This document shows positions 55,249 to 64,000 of a stretch of 64,000 nucleotides of DNA, in pieces (the stretch's first letter is position 1; each line of letters starts with the position of its first letter). Both the position numbers and the translations under genes were made by a program. The notes beneath the pieces were generated by a model. That model made no database searches. It was not told the origin of the DNA and saw only the letters and a program-made list of their open reading frames with translations. Source of the DNA: Grimontia hollisae CIP 101886. Lineage in GTDB: Bacteria > Pseudomonadota > Gammaproteobacteria > Enterobacterales > Vibrionaceae. The stretch lies in assembly GCF_000176515.1 (NCBI RefSeq), contig NZ_ADAQ01000013.1, positions 521,361 through 585,360 on the forward strand, in the 5' to 3' direction.

Positions 55249-58200
55249 ATGAAAAGAATGTTGATTAACGCAACTCAAAAGGAAGAGTTGCGCGTCGCAT
55301 TGGTTGACGGTCAGCGCTTATACGATCTGGATATCGAAAGCCCTGGCCATGAATCGAAAAAAGCAAACATCTACAAAGGCCGTATTACCCGCATTGAACC
55401 CAGTCTGGAAGCCGCATTCGTAGACTATGGCTCAGAGCGTCACGGATTCCTTCCTCTTAAAGAAATTGCCCGCGAATACTTTCCTGACAATTACAGCTAC
55501 CAAGGTCGTCCAAACATCAAAGAGGTGTTAAAAGAAGGCCAGGAAGTGATTGTTCAGGTTGATAAAGAAGAACGTGGTAACAAAGGCGCTGCCTTAACCA
55601 CCTTCATCTCGCTCGCCGGCAGTTATCTGGTTTTAATGCCAAACAACCCTCGCGCTGGTGGCATTTCCCGCCGTATCGAAGGTGAAGAGCGCAGCCAGCT
55701 GAAAGAAGCAATGTCTGGCCTGACTCTACCTCAGGGTATGGGCCTTATCGTGCGCACAGCGGGTGTAGGCAAATCGGCTGAAGAGCTCGAATGGGATTTA
55801 AACTACCTGCTGAACAACTGGGAACGCATCCAAGGTGCTGCCGAATCTAAAACCGCGCCCTTCCTGATCTATCAGGAAAGTGATGTGATCGCACGTGCAT
55901 TCCGCGATTATCTGCGCCGTGACATCGGCGAAGTGCTGATCGATAGCGAGAAAGTTTACAATCAGGCGCGTGAACGTATCCAGGCAACCCGTCCTGACTT
56001 CCTGAGCCGCGTGAAACGCTATGAAGGCGAAGTACCACTGTTCAGCCACTACCAAATCGAAAGCCAGATTGAATCGGCATTCCAGCGTGAAGTACGCCTG
56101 CCTTCCGGTGGTTCGATTGTTATTGACCCAACGGAAGCGTTGACCTCTATCGACATCAACTCCGCCCGCGCAACCAAGGGGTCTGATATCGAAGAAACGG
56201 CGCTACAAACCAACCTGGAAGCCGCAGACGAGATTGCACGTCAGTTGCGCCTGCGTGACCTCGGTGGCCTGGTTGTTATCGACTTCATTGATATGACCCC
56301 GGTTCGCCATCAACGCGAAGTGGAAAACCGTCTGCGTGAAGCTGTCCGCATGGACCGTGCTCGCGTTCAAATTGGCCGTATTTCACGCTTTGGTCTGCTG
56401 GAAATGTCGCGTCAGCGCCTGAGCCCTTCCCTGGCAGAAGCAAGTCACCACATCTGTCCACGCTGTACCGGTACCGGTGTGATTCGTGACAACGAATCCC
56501 TGTCCCTGTCTATTCTTCGCCTGATAGAAGAAGAAGCACTGAAAGAGAACACCGCTCAGGTGATGGCTGTGGTGCCTGTTCCTGTTGCCTCTTACCTGCT
56601 CAACGAAAAACGCCGCTCTGTACAGCACGTTGAGAAATACCACAATGTACGTGTGATTGTGGTGCCAAACGCCAACATGGAAACGCCACACTTTGAAGTG
56701 GTTCGTATCCGCGGTGGCGATGAAATTTCTTCCCTGTCTTACCGTCTGCCAGAACATCTGGAAGCAATGCGTGAAAACGACGCAAAAGACGACGCACCGA
56801 CAGAACGTGTTGTGAAGAAACGTGAAGAGCCTGCACTACAAGGCTTTACTGCCCCTGCTTCTCCTGCGCCTGTTGCAAAACCTGCGGCAGTAAAAGAGGA
56901 AGCAAAACCGGGGTTGTTCTCCCGTCTGACCTCTTTCATTTCTGGCCTGTTTTCCGGTGGCAAACAAGATGGGAAGGAAGAGCAAGAAGAATCTGCGTCG
57001 AAGCGTGATAACCGCAACCGTCGTGACAGCAAACGTTCACAAGACCGTACCCGCCGTGGATCACGCAACAACAATGGTCAGCGTGAAGAAAGCAGCAAAA
57101 ATGCTGAACAATATGGCGAGAAGAAAGCGCGTCGCAAAGAGCGTCCAGAAAACACTGAACGCCAAGAGAAAGCTGCGAAGAAGTCAAGCCGTAAGCCTGT
57201 AGAAAAAACAGAGAAAGCCGAGCAGCGCAAGCAAACAAAAACCGCTAAGCCAGTGAAAGATGAATCACAGGCAGAGAAGCAAGAAAAAGCGGAAAAGACG
57301 GAGAAAGTCAAACAGCGCCGTCAACGCCGTAAGCTGAGCAAGAAAGTGCGTATTGCTGATGCTGTGGAAGAAACAGAAGTCGTCACCACAACAGCCCACC
57401 CACTGCTGGAAGTCGGTAAAGCCGTCGCGGAAGAAGCGAAAGCAGAATCCCACGCGGGTGAAATGGATGTGGCTGAATCGGCTGACAATGGAGAACAACG
57501 CGAAGAGAAGCGCCGTAACCGCCGATCTCCCCGACATCTTCGCGCCAGTGGCCAGCGCCGTCGTCGCAACAACCGTGATGACAGCACAGACGCAGAACAA
57601 GGGCTTGACCAGCTGGATATGATGGAAACCGCGGTTTCTTTTGTCGAGAAACGTAACAAGGTGGTATTGAAGTCTGGCGTTGCCTCTCCGGAAATGGCAA
57701 TGGGGAAAGTGTGGCCTTCAAAAGCAGCACTTAAAGCGCCAATTGTTGCTGACATAGAAACGGATACAACGAAAACCGACGCTAAATCTGAACAAGAGGC
57801 TCCTAAAAAACCGGTTCATGGCGGTGTGGCCTTCCCGGAAATGGCAATGGGGAAAGTGATTATCCGTCGCTCTACATCGTCTGTACTGGAAGAAAAAGCC
57901 AAAGCGGAAGATGAAGCTCTGAGTGAAGAATTGCTCATGACTGGAAAAGTGAGCGAAGCGGAAGCAACGTCAGTGGTTGAAACACCGGTTGTTGACACAG
58001 CGCCTGCTGCGTCTGAATCACAAGCGTCTGATGTGAAGCAAGTGATGGAAGCAAGCGAAATTCTGGCGGTTGAAGCTGAAAAGCCCGTTAAACCAGCCAT
58101 TCGCATGGGGCGTGCGACATCACCGATGACGAAAGCACCTGCACCGGAAAACAATGAAACCGCTATTCAGGTTGCTATCGCAGCATTCCGCAATGAGCTT

Positions 58201-58278
58201 GAACAACCCCGTCAGGCAGGCAGTCAAACGGCCACCAGCAGCGCGGCAGCGCCAGCGACAAAACCTGACTTCCAATAA
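55249..58278 (+). CDS. rne: Ribonuclease E
   Basis: A 1009-residue endoribonuclease and degradosome scaffold at the inner membrane. The N-terminal half has S1 and 5' sensor regions, catalytic Asp302 and Asp345 (E. coli 303 and 346) and the Zn-link Cys403 and Cys406 in CPRCTG. The C-terminal half is unstructured: Arg-rich RNA-binding parts ([29 protein letters not shown]) and a PNPase-binding-like motif [13 protein letters not shown] near the end. Two copies of a short motif PEMAMGKV lie at about 823 and 881. The ATG at 55249 matches E. coli; a frame upstream is unsupported. Its terminator is split by the IS4 element. Confidence 0.97.
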   Translation: MKRMLINATQKEELRVALVDGQRLYDLDIESPGHESKKANIYKGRITRIEPSLEAAFVDYGSERHGFLPLKEIAREYFPDNYSYQGRPNIKEVLKEGQEVIVQVDKEERGNKGAALTTFISLAGSYLVLMPNNPRAGGISRRIEGEERSQLKEAMSGLTLPQGMGLIVRTAGVGKSAEELEWDLNYLLNNWERIQGAAESKTAPFLIYQESDVIARAFRDYLRRDIGEVLIDSEKVYNQARERIQATRPDFLSRVKRYEGEVPLFSHYQIESQIESAFQREVRLPSGGSIVIDPTEALTSIDINSARATKGSDIEETALQTNLEAADEIARQLRLRDLGGLVVIDFIDMTPVRHQREVENRLREAVRMDRARVQIGRISRFGLLEMSRQRLSPSLAEASHHICPRCTGTGVIRDNESLSLSILRLIEEEALKENTAQVMAVVPVPVASYLLNEKRRSVQHVEKYHNVRVIVVPNANMETPHFEVVRIRGGDEISSLSYRLPEHLEAMRENDAKDDAPTERVVKKREEPALQGFTAPASPAPVAKPAAVKEEAKPGLFSRLTSFISGLFSGGKQDGKEEQEESASKRDNRNRRDSKRSQDRTRRGSRNNNGQREESSKNAEQYGEKKARRKERPENTERQEKAAKKSSRKPVEKTEKAEQRKQTKTAKPVKDESQAEKQEKAEKTEKVKQRRQRRKLSKKVRIADAVEETEVVTTTAHPLLEVGKAVAEEAKAESHAGEMDVAESADNGEQREEKRRNRRSPRHLRASGQRRRRNNRDDSTDAEQGLDQLDMMETAVSFVEKRNKVVLKSGVASPEMAMGKVWPSKAALKAPIVADIETDTTKTDAKSEQEAPKKPVHGGVAFPEMAMGKVIIRRSTSSVLEEKAKAEDEALSEELLMTGKVSEAEATSVVETPVVDTAPAASESQASDVKQVMEASEILAVEAEKPVKPAIRMGRATSPMTKAPAPENNETAIQVAIAAFRNELEQPRQAGSQTATSSAAAPATKPDFQ

Positions 58279-58302
58279 TAGAAAACAACTGCGATACAGG
58301 GC

Positions 58303-58315
58303 CACGCACTGCGTG
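58303..58315. repeat. Left target-site duplication of the IS4-family element
   Basis: CACGCACTGCGTG, an exact copy of 59745-59757. This 13-base palindrome-like sequence is the core of the former rne terminator hairpin. Confidence 0.85.
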
Positions 58316-58324
58316 CAATGCAGT

Positions 58325-59704
58325 TCACTTAAGCGGAGCCGCTTTGCGATTAATCGGATAACGGGTCTTTGACATTTTAACTGCCCTAGGTCTTGATGGT
58401 CTGGGGCGTTTTTCTATGAACAGGACAGATAAGTCTCCTCTCAATGCCTTAAGCCTCTTAGGCGTATTGCCCGGAGATAAAGCTTTGCTCATTATCCTTA
58501 GTTGACTCGCAATATACTGGCAAGCGTATTTGAAGCTTATTTCATTTGGTGCACGACCATGAGCTACCGCGGCTTGGCTGGCCTCTCGTCTCACCAGGTT
58601 GTATCCAAGAAGCAGTCCCCATAACTCCTGATAAACAAGCTCGACTGTCTTACTTCTCAACGTCATGGCATTGTGCTGCATAGAGCTTTTGATGTCTCGA
58701 TATCCCAACTCTATCTCCCACCGCTCATGATAGAGCGTGGCCACTTGCTCAGCGCTGTACTTCTCTCGTGGCAGTGAAGTAAACACGGTCTTCTCTTTTC
58801 CATCCACTTCATAAGTCACCGCCCTGACTTGCCACTTCTCAGGTAGACTCGGATTCTTTTTTCTGGCCTGAGGGGAGACTTTCATTTCGATAAGATTGTC
58901 ATTGGTTTCTTCCTCATCGAGAATCGTGTACACCAATCCCTTTCGAGCCGGAATGAGCCAGTGACGGTTTACACCGCTAGCCGATAGGCTCAGCAACAAA
59001 TCTGCGCCATAGAACCCTTTATCCAACAGCGTTACCGAGTTATCAGGAAGCGAACTAATGAAGGGCTGAGCGAGGGGGATTTCACCTCGACGGTAGGGAC
59101 TGATATCCGCATCAATGATGATATGAGAACGCACATTCATCATGGTAACAAGTCGGAGAACTGGGTAGGGTGTTTGACGTTTACCCGAGGTGTTCCCAGA
59201 GCCGAAGTGTTCGCGAAGCTCTGGAGTGTCTGCCGTTCTGAATAATGCACCATCAACAGCAAAAACCTGGAGGCCATGCCAATCATCCTCTGGGTATCTT
59301 TCTTTGCCCCATCCCTCACTACACTTTTTAAACAACCATTTAGGTGCTTCAGAGCCGAGTCGTTGACGAGCCTGAGTCAGCGCACTTTTGGCGAGAAGCG
59401 CTTCGTCAGCAAGCCCTTCAGCACAGATGTTCATCCGACGGGCTACCTCAGCAATCGGTTCATTTCTGAAGAATGCCATCCCCACGATTAACCACAGGAC
59501 CATATCGCTGGGTAATCTTCTACGCCTGATGGTGGCTTGAGTAGAGAGGGATGCGGCTGCAGCAACCCATTCTGAAGGGACATGCTCAGCAAACGTCGTG
59601 AGTTGGGAAACATCAACGGGTGATTCTTCGAGAAAATCACTTAGATATGAGGTAATAGGCATAAAAAATCTGAAATCAATGAATGATTTCAGATTCTGAC
59701 TCAT
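58325..59704 (-). CDS. IS4-family transposase
   Basis: A DDE transposase of up to 459 residues. The IS4 signature Y-2-R-3-E-6-K is present as YHERWEIELGYRDIK, with VDGALF and DKGFYGAD carrying the other two acidic residues. The N-terminal part is the usual IS4 helper domain. The start is uncertain: the ATG at 59704 gives MSQNLKS and sits right after an inverted repeat, while an ATG at 59662 (MPITSYL) follows a terminator-like hairpin. Neither has a good ribosome site, in keeping with low transposase expression. It is convergent with rne. Confidence 0.92.
   Translation of the reverse strand: MSQNLKSFIDFRFFMPITSYLSDFLEESPVDVSQLTTFAEHVPSEWVAAAASLSTQATIRRRRLPSDMVLWLIVGMAFFRNEPIAEVARRMNICAEGLADEALLAKSALTQARQRLGSEAPKWLFKKCSEGWGKERYPEDDWHGLQVFAVDGALFRTADTPELREHFGSGNTSGKRQTPYPVLRLVTMMNVRSHIIIDADISPYRRGEIPLAQPFISSLPDNSVTLLDKGFYGADLLLSLSASGVNRHWLIPARKGLVYTILDEEETNDNLIEMKVSPQARKKNPSLPEKWQVRAVTYEVDGKEKTVFTSLPREKYSAEQVATLYHERWEIELGYRDIKSSMQHNAMTLRSKTVELVYQELWGLLLGYNLVRREASQAAVAHGRAPNEISFKYACQYIASQLRIMSKALSPGNTPKRLKALRGDLSVLFIEKRPRPSRPRAVKMSKTRYPINRKAAPLK
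59667..59695 (-). terminator. Terminator-like hairpin in the transposase leader
   Basis: AATCTGAAATCA and TGATTTCAGATT pair perfectly with a five-base loop and are followed by six T on the minus strand, just before the ATG at 59662. It could stop transcription entering from outside the element. Confidence 0.7.
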
Positions 59705-59707
59705 CAG

Positions 59708-59729
59708 AAGGATCGGTCAACCGATCCTT
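59708..59729 (-). repeat. Inner palindrome of the IS right end
   Basis: AAGGATCGGT-CA-ACCGATCCTT, a perfect inverted repeat just upstream of the ATG at 59704. It could hide an AAGGA ribosome site in a hairpin. Confidence 0.7.
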
Positions 59730-59744
59730 AACTGATCAGCATTG

Positions 59745-59757
59745 CACGCACTGCGTG
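59745..59757. repeat. Right target-site duplication
   Basis: Exact copy of 58303-58315; it is followed by GCC and six T, the rest of the original rne terminator. Confidence 0.85.
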
Positions 59758-59937
59758 GCCTTTTTTATCTTAACGGTTGTTGGCTGACAGGTATAACGCC
59801 TTGTTCAATAAGCAAAGCAACCGCATTACTTTTTCACAAAAATGTTACCAACATTGAACAAAATCACACTTTTCGGTAGTATCCCAACCTTTGTCGAAAA
59901 GCCAAATACAATCACCTTGAAGAAGTACCCTTAAACA

Positions 59938-61494
59938 ATGTTTGAATTCCCCAAATTTCCTCGTCATTCCGCGAAAAACGATATCCTCTCTGGGCTAACC
60001 GTTGCACTGGCTTTGGTCCCTGAAGCTGTCGCATTCGCCTTTGTAGCAGGCGTTGACCCTATGGTCGGCCTTTATGCCGCCTTTATCATGGGTCTGCTCA
60101 CATCAATACTGGGTGGTCGTCCCGGCATGATTTCCGGTGCAACCGGTGCCATGGCTGTCGTTATGGTCAGTCTGGTTGCAGAACACGGCATCCAATACCT
60201 TTTTGCAGCGGTCATGCTGGCTGGCGCATTTCAAATTCTCGCGGGTGTGTTCAAACTGGGTAAATTCATCCGTATGGTGCCGCACCCTGTCATGATTGGT
60301 TTTGTTAACGGCTTGGCTATCGTTATTTTTCTGGCACAGCTTGGCCAGTTCCAGGTACCAGGACTGAACGGCGAAATGACCTGGCTTCAAGGCGAACAGC
60401 TTTACCTAATGCTTGGTCTGGTCGCCATTACCATGGCTATCATCCACTTTCTGCCTAAACTGACCACGGCAGTTCCCTCTTCACTGGTGGCGATTGTTTC
60501 GGTCACAGCAGCGGTGGTACTTCTGGATTTGGACACCCGCACAGTTGTTGATTTCCTGCGCTCGATGAGTGGTAACGAAAACGCCACACTGGCAGGCTCA
60601 TTGCCCACCTTTGCCATTCCTTCTGTGCCTTTCAATCTTGAAACCTTGTACATCATTCTTCCTTATTCGCTGATCCTTGCGGCTGTGGGCTTGATTGAAT
60701 CGTTGCTGACCCTAACAGTGGTCGATGAAATGACCGGCACGCGTGGGCGCGGTAACCGTGAATGCGTCGGTCAGGGTGTAGCAAACATGACATGCTCCGT
60801 ATTTGGCGCTATGGGGGGCTGTGCGATGATTGGACAGTCCATGATCAACGTAAATTCCGGTGGCCGTGGCCGCTTGTCAGGCATCGTAGCTGCACTTGCC
60901 CTGCTCTGCTTTATTCTGTTCACTTCATCATTGATTGAAATGATCCCACTGGCAGCCTTGGTTGGTGTGATGTTTATGGTGGTCATAGGTACATTTGAAT
61001 GGGCAACGTTCAAGTTGGCAAGACGCGTACCGAAACGTGACTTTTTCGTTATTGTGCTTGTTACCGTCGTCACTGTGATGACAGACCTGGCGATTGCAGT
61101 TACTGTCGGTGTGATTGTGTCTGCCCTGATGTTTGCCTGGGAGCACGCAAAACACATTTATGCGGCCAGCCACATCAATGAACATGGTTCGAAAGTGTAT
61201 GAAGTGAATGGTCCCCTGTTTTTTGGTTCTGTCGCTAACTTCCTTGAACTGTTTGATGCTGCGAATGACCCACAAGATGTGATTGTTGATTTCGGTAAGT
61301 CACGCGTGGCTGACCACTCTGCGATTGAGGCGATTGAAACACTTGCCGAGCGCTACAACAAAGCAGGAAAAACCTTGCATCTCCGTCACCTGTCACAAGA
61401 CTGTCTGGCCTTGCTGACAAAAGCAGGCAGCCTGGTTGAAATCAACCACATTGAAGACCCAAGTTATAAAGTAGCGACTGACGTTCTGGCGTAA
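59938..61494 (+). CDS. SulP-family anion transporter with STAS domain
   Basis: A 518-residue inner-membrane transporter. Residues about 1-400 are the SulP membrane domain with [29 protein letters not shown] and [16 protein letters not shown]; about 420-518 is a STAS domain ([26 protein letters not shown]). Relatives take up sulfate, bicarbonate or other anions with sodium or protons; the substrate is not set by sequence. It stands alone, downstream of the IS element. Confidence 0.9.
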   Translation: MFEFPKFPRHSAKNDILSGLTVALALVPEAVAFAFVAGVDPMVGLYAAFIMGLLTSILGGRPGMISGATGAMAVVMVSLVAEHGIQYLFAAVMLAGAFQILAGVFKLGKFIRMVPHPVMIGFVNGLAIVIFLAQLGQFQVPGLNGEMTWLQGEQLYLMLGLVAITMAIIHFLPKLTTAVPSSLVAIVSVTAAVVLLDLDTRTVVDFLRSMSGNENATLAGSLPTFAIPSVPFNLETLYIILPYSLILAAVGLIESLLTLTVVDEMTGTRGRGNRECVGQGVANMTCSVFGAMGGCAMIGQSMINVNSGGRGRLSGIVAALALLCFILFTSSLIEMIPLAALVGVMFMVVIGTFEWATFKLARRVPKRDFFVIVLVTVVTVMTDLAIAVTVGVIVSALMFAWEHAKHIYAASHINEHGSKVYEVNGPLFFGSVANFLELFDAANDPQDVIVDFGKSRVADHSAIEAIETLAERYNKAGKTLHLRHLSQDCLALLTKAGSLVEINHIEDPSYKVATDVLA

Positions 61495-61540
61495 TAAAGC
61501 GAACATTGAAATACGAAAAGTGGGCTTTTAATAACCTAAT

Positions 61541-61563
61541 GCCAGTCAGTTACGCTGACTGGC
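61541..61563. terminator. Hairpin after the SulP gene
   Basis: GCCAGTCAG and CTGACTGGC pair perfectly around TTACG, about 45 bases past the SulP stop and over the end of the small gene on the other strand. No good T-run on either side. Confidence 0.35.
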
Positions 61564-61758
61564 AGTAACCAATGTCACGGTAAATCGTGCGCTTCGATTT
61601 ACTCATCTCTTCTTCAATCGTTAAGCCGATGCGATACACGCGCCCATTGCATTCATTTTGATGCGCTCATACGCCATAACACGTGTAGCGCCATCAATAT
61701 GAGACACCATCTTTTGCGCACCGTTATCTTGAATAAAACATGTCAGGACTCTTTTCAT
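61550..61758 (-). pseudogene. Small gene with a one-base frameshift
   Basis: Reading from the ATG at 61758 (GAGG three bases before) gives MKRVLTCFIQDNG... for about 38 residues, then stops early. In the neighbouring frame the same DNA continues as RVYRIGLTIEEEM ... TIYRDIGYCQSA with a stop at 61550. The span is 209 bases, one short of a 69-residue gene, so a single lost base would join them. The second half resembles a compact G-x-x-Y-x-x-G domain. I do not know the family. Confidence 0.4.
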
Positions 61759-62106
61759 GTGCCTCGTAAACGATAGAACACGTGTGTTACTGGCAACAAC
61801 CTATCAAGGCTCAGACACATCGCCGCGCGGATGAATATCGGACGGTGACCGAAAACCAAACACGAGAAAATACCTCCCCCAGAATGAAAAATTTATTTTT
61901 TCAATAGGTTGTGAAAACCAGTAACAGGAACAGAATTTGCTCTGTTGACATCAGCAATCGGTTCATATCACAAGAGGGCAAAAGACAGGTCGGATATCAA
62001 GGAGAACAATGCCTGCCCAAAATTGGCGCAACAGGCGGAGTACACATATTCTTCAAGATGTAGGCAACAACGTAGTGATCGCAGTGTGCCATATGGAGAC
62101 AATACA
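61759..62106. other. Gene-poor control region before the sigma-54 activator
   Basis: About 350 bases without a credible gene. It carries the GGAGA ribosome site of the activator at its right end. I saw no sigma-54 promoter here. Confidence 0.4.
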
Positions 62107-64000
62107 GTGTCAAAAACGAACAAGGATGACAGATATTCAGTTCCAGAAGAAAATGCGGGAGTGAAAGCCAGCTGGGAAGCATTCATCAATGATGCCATGC
62201 CTTCACTTGAAGCCTCCTCGCTTCAGACACCAAACCTTCGCCATCTGATTCACCAATCTTGGCTTCGCTGTCAGATCGACCATGTCGATCCAATGCGCGC
62301 TAAAGCCAGTCTCACCTTGAACAGCGATGGGCTTGCCGAGCTTCGCCACCGTCATGCCCGCCTGATCGATGCCAGCACGCCATGCATGGCACAATCCCAT
62401 GACATCTTATCCCCCACAGGAACGGTGATGATATTGACCGATCCCAACGGCACCATTCTCGATGTGGAAGGGGATGCCAGTGCCAGAGTACGGGATCCGC
62501 TGCAAGCGACACGGCTGGTGCCCGGTGGACGGTGGTCGGAATCGGATATGGGCACCAATGCGATTGGCACTGCACTCCAGACCGGGCAGCCAGTCCAAAT
62601 CCATGCCGCAGAGCATTTTTGCGAAGGTATTCAGCGATGGACATGTTCTGCCACGGTGATCCGCGACCCAATAGACAAGGCAATTCTGGGCGTTATTGAC
62701 GTTTCTGGCTTGAGCCAAAACTACAGTCGGCACAGCCTCGCCCTGGCCATGACAACAGCAGCCCGCATTGAAAGCCGGCTATCCCGTCAAGAAATGGAGC
62801 ATCGTTACCATTTGGTGGAAAGTGGCATCAACAGGCTGGTAACAAAAAACGGCAATGGTTACCTGTTATTTGACCGACGCGGATATTTGGTCAAAGCTGA
62901 CGGACGTGCCACGCCTGTGCTGGTCGGGGCGGGGTTCAAGTCACTGAACTCACCAGTCCGTATTAATGCCCTCAACCTCGATATCCCAGAACATGAGCGT
63001 CCGGCCTGTCCAGACTGGTTACGCCCGGAGTGGGTAGAAGCCGTTGTAAATAACGGTCATATCATTGGCAGTATTGTCCACATTCCTATTCCTCGCTTAA
63101 CCAGTTTCAGAACCAAATCCAAAACGGGCAAAAACCGTGTTGCCGCAAGCTTGAATGGCATCGTAGGACAATCTCCACAGCTTGTCGAAGCATTGACCAA
63201 GGCACGCCAGTTAGCGAAAGCACGTGTTCCAGTTCTCCTTTTGGGTGAAACGGGGGTGGGTAAGGAATTATTTGCCAAAGGGATACATCAAGCCAGTCAG
63301 GATGAAAAAGAGCCATTCGTTGTACTTAACTGCGGAGGCTTGTCTAAAGATCTGCTGAGCAGTGAACTGTTTGGTTACGCAGACGGCGCGTTTACGGGCG
63401 CCCGTAAAGGTGGACTGGCAGGGAAAATCGAAGCGGCAGACGGGGGCACCCTGTTTCTCGATGAAATCGGGGAAATGCCAATGGATATCCAGCCCCATTT
63501 GCTTCGCGTTCTCGAGTCCGGTGAAATATACCGTCTAGGCGAAAACACGCCCAGGCGTGTCCGGTTTCGGCTGATTGCAGCCACAAACCGCGATCTGAGA
63601 GTGTCTGTCGATGAAGGGGTGTTCCGGATGGATTTGTTTTACCGTATCGCCGTCACCAGCATCCGTATTCCACCGCTGCGGGATCGCAGTGGCGACATTC
63701 CATTACTCACTGACTGGCTGATCCAGCACCTCTGTCAACATCATGAGTTACCATTACAAAGCCTGTCTGCTGAAGCACGCTCTATGCTGGAAGCATACAG
63801 CTGGCCCGGGAATGTCAGGGAACTGCGAAATATCATTGAATCCATGTTGCTTATGTCCACCAGCGATACGTTGTCTGTTGAAGACTTACCCCCAGAGATC
63901 GCTAACCCATTCTGCACATGCAGCTCCGTCAACGAATCAGGCCTCTCCGGGCGCTCACCGCTGGAGCAGGTGGAAAGCCACCAGATCCGCACCACCCTGC
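62107..64000 (+). CDS. Sigma-54 activator, AcoR-like (truncated by window end)
   Basis: The first 631 residues of an enhancer-binding activator. Order: N-terminal and GAF-type sensor part (about 60-215, SDMGTNAIGTAL), a middle segment, then the AAA+ domain with Walker A GETGVGKE near 380, the sigma-54 contact GAFTGA at 427-432 and Walker B GGTLFLDEIGEMP near 445-457. The last visible part ENVRELRN-like GNVRELRNIIE precedes a Fis-type DNA-binding end that begins at PLEQVESHQ. This layout is that of AcoR/DhaR regulators of acetoin or glycerol use; the target genes are beyond the window. The GTG at 62107 has GGAGA upstream. Confidence 0.92.
   Translation, partial: MSKTNKDDRYSVPEENAGVKASWEAFINDAMPSLEASSLQTPNLRHLIHQSWLRCQIDHVDPMRAKASLTLNSDGLAELRHRHARLIDASTPCMAQSHDILSPTGTVMILTDPNGTILDVEGDASARVRDPLQATRLVPGGRWSESDMGTNAIGTALQTGQPVQIHAAEHFCEGIQRWTCSATVIRDPIDKAILGVIDVSGLSQNYSRHSLALAMTTAARIESRLSRQEMEHRYHLVESGINRLVTKNGNGYLLFDRRGYLVKADGRATPVLVGAGFKSLNSPVRINALNLDIPEHERPACPDWLRPEWVEAVVNNGHIIGSIVHIPIPRLTSFRTKSKTGKNRVAASLNGIVGQSPQLVEALTKARQLAKARVPVLLLGETGVGKELFAKGIHQASQDEKEPFVVLNCGGLSKDLLSSELFGYADGAFTGARKGGLAGKIEAADGGTLFLDEIGEMPMDIQPHLLRVLESGEIYRLGENTPRRVRFRLIAATNRDLRVSVDEGVFRMDLFYRIAVTSIRIPPLRDRSGDIPLLTDWLIQHLCQHHELPLQSLSAEARSMLEAYSWPGNVRELRNIIESMLLMSTSDTLSVEDLPPEIANPFCTCSSVNESGLSGRSPLEQVESHQIRTTL

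Larger units (their letters stand above)
58316..59744 (-). mobile_element. IS4-family insertion sequence, 1429 bp
   Basis: The element starts CAATGCAGTTCACTTAAG and ends with the inverted partner CAATGCTGATCAGTTAAG (15 of 18 bases match), encloses one transposase gene, and is bounded by a 13-bp direct repeat. IS4-family target repeats are commonly 9-13 bases. All these features agree with a single intact insertion. Confidence 0.9.

Noticed and set aside
57321-57755. 144-codon antisense frame in rne
   Set aside because: Antisense of the low-complexity RNase E tail.
1-64000. tRNA or rRNA genes
   Set aside because: No cloverleaf or rRNA-like sequence noticed in any gap.

Overview
The window is chromosomal DNA of a gammaproteobacterium, almost certainly a member of the Vibrionaceae (my best guess is the Enterovibrio/Grimontia side, which I cannot prove). 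The evidence is the core block from position 42313 to 58278 in the Vibrio/enteric order rne, rluC, yceF, yceD-rpmF-plsX-fabH-fabD-fabG-acpP-fabF-pabC-mltG-tmk-holB-tatD, together with an orthologue of the orphan CARF nuclease VC1899, a TfoX-type competence regulator, and a LapA-like RTX adhesin. No rRNA, tRNA or CRISPR array was seen.

Left part (1-31100), accessory and housekeeping mixed: an AT-rich stretch with a probable papain-like toxin/effector (379-1674); an AraC regulator divergent from a TauE/SafE exporter; dps with an OxyR-like site; a glycerophosphodiesterase; a 3056-residue type-I-secreted adhesin with an N-terminal LapG-cleavable retention module (5591-14761); divergently from it the CARF nuclease (15167-16336); udp with a CytR/CRP-style pair of sites; zntA with a MerR-type promoter; an SLC13 transporter plus an output-less receiver protein; MATE, CBS and YdgA-like genes; a REC-cNMP-histidine kinase coupled to a second output-less receiver; an outer-membrane barrel, a lipoprotein, TetR and LysR regulators.

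Middle part (31098-42090): tfoX divergent from an HDOD protein, lysO convergent with ptsG, then a catabolic block of a TRAP transporter, a GMC oxidoreductase and an IclR regulator. This block sits between ptsG and tatD, which are adjacent in E. coli and V. cholerae, so it looks like an insertion in a conserved neighbourhood.

Right part (42313-64000): DNA replication, cell wall, folate and fatty-acid genes in one leftward run, then maf/yceF, rluC divergent from rne with its long leader. An IS4-family element (58316-59744, 13-bp target duplication) has inserted inside the rne terminator hairpin. After it come a SulP transporter, a frameshifted small gene, and an AcoR-type sigma-54 activator cut by the window end.

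How the parts may work together: fatty-acid and phospholipid initiation genes (plsX-fabHDG-acpP-fabF) form one unit with rpmF/yceD; uptake (TRAP), oxidation (GMC) and control (IclR) form a second; adhesin display depends on LapD/LapG and a type I exporter that are not in this window.
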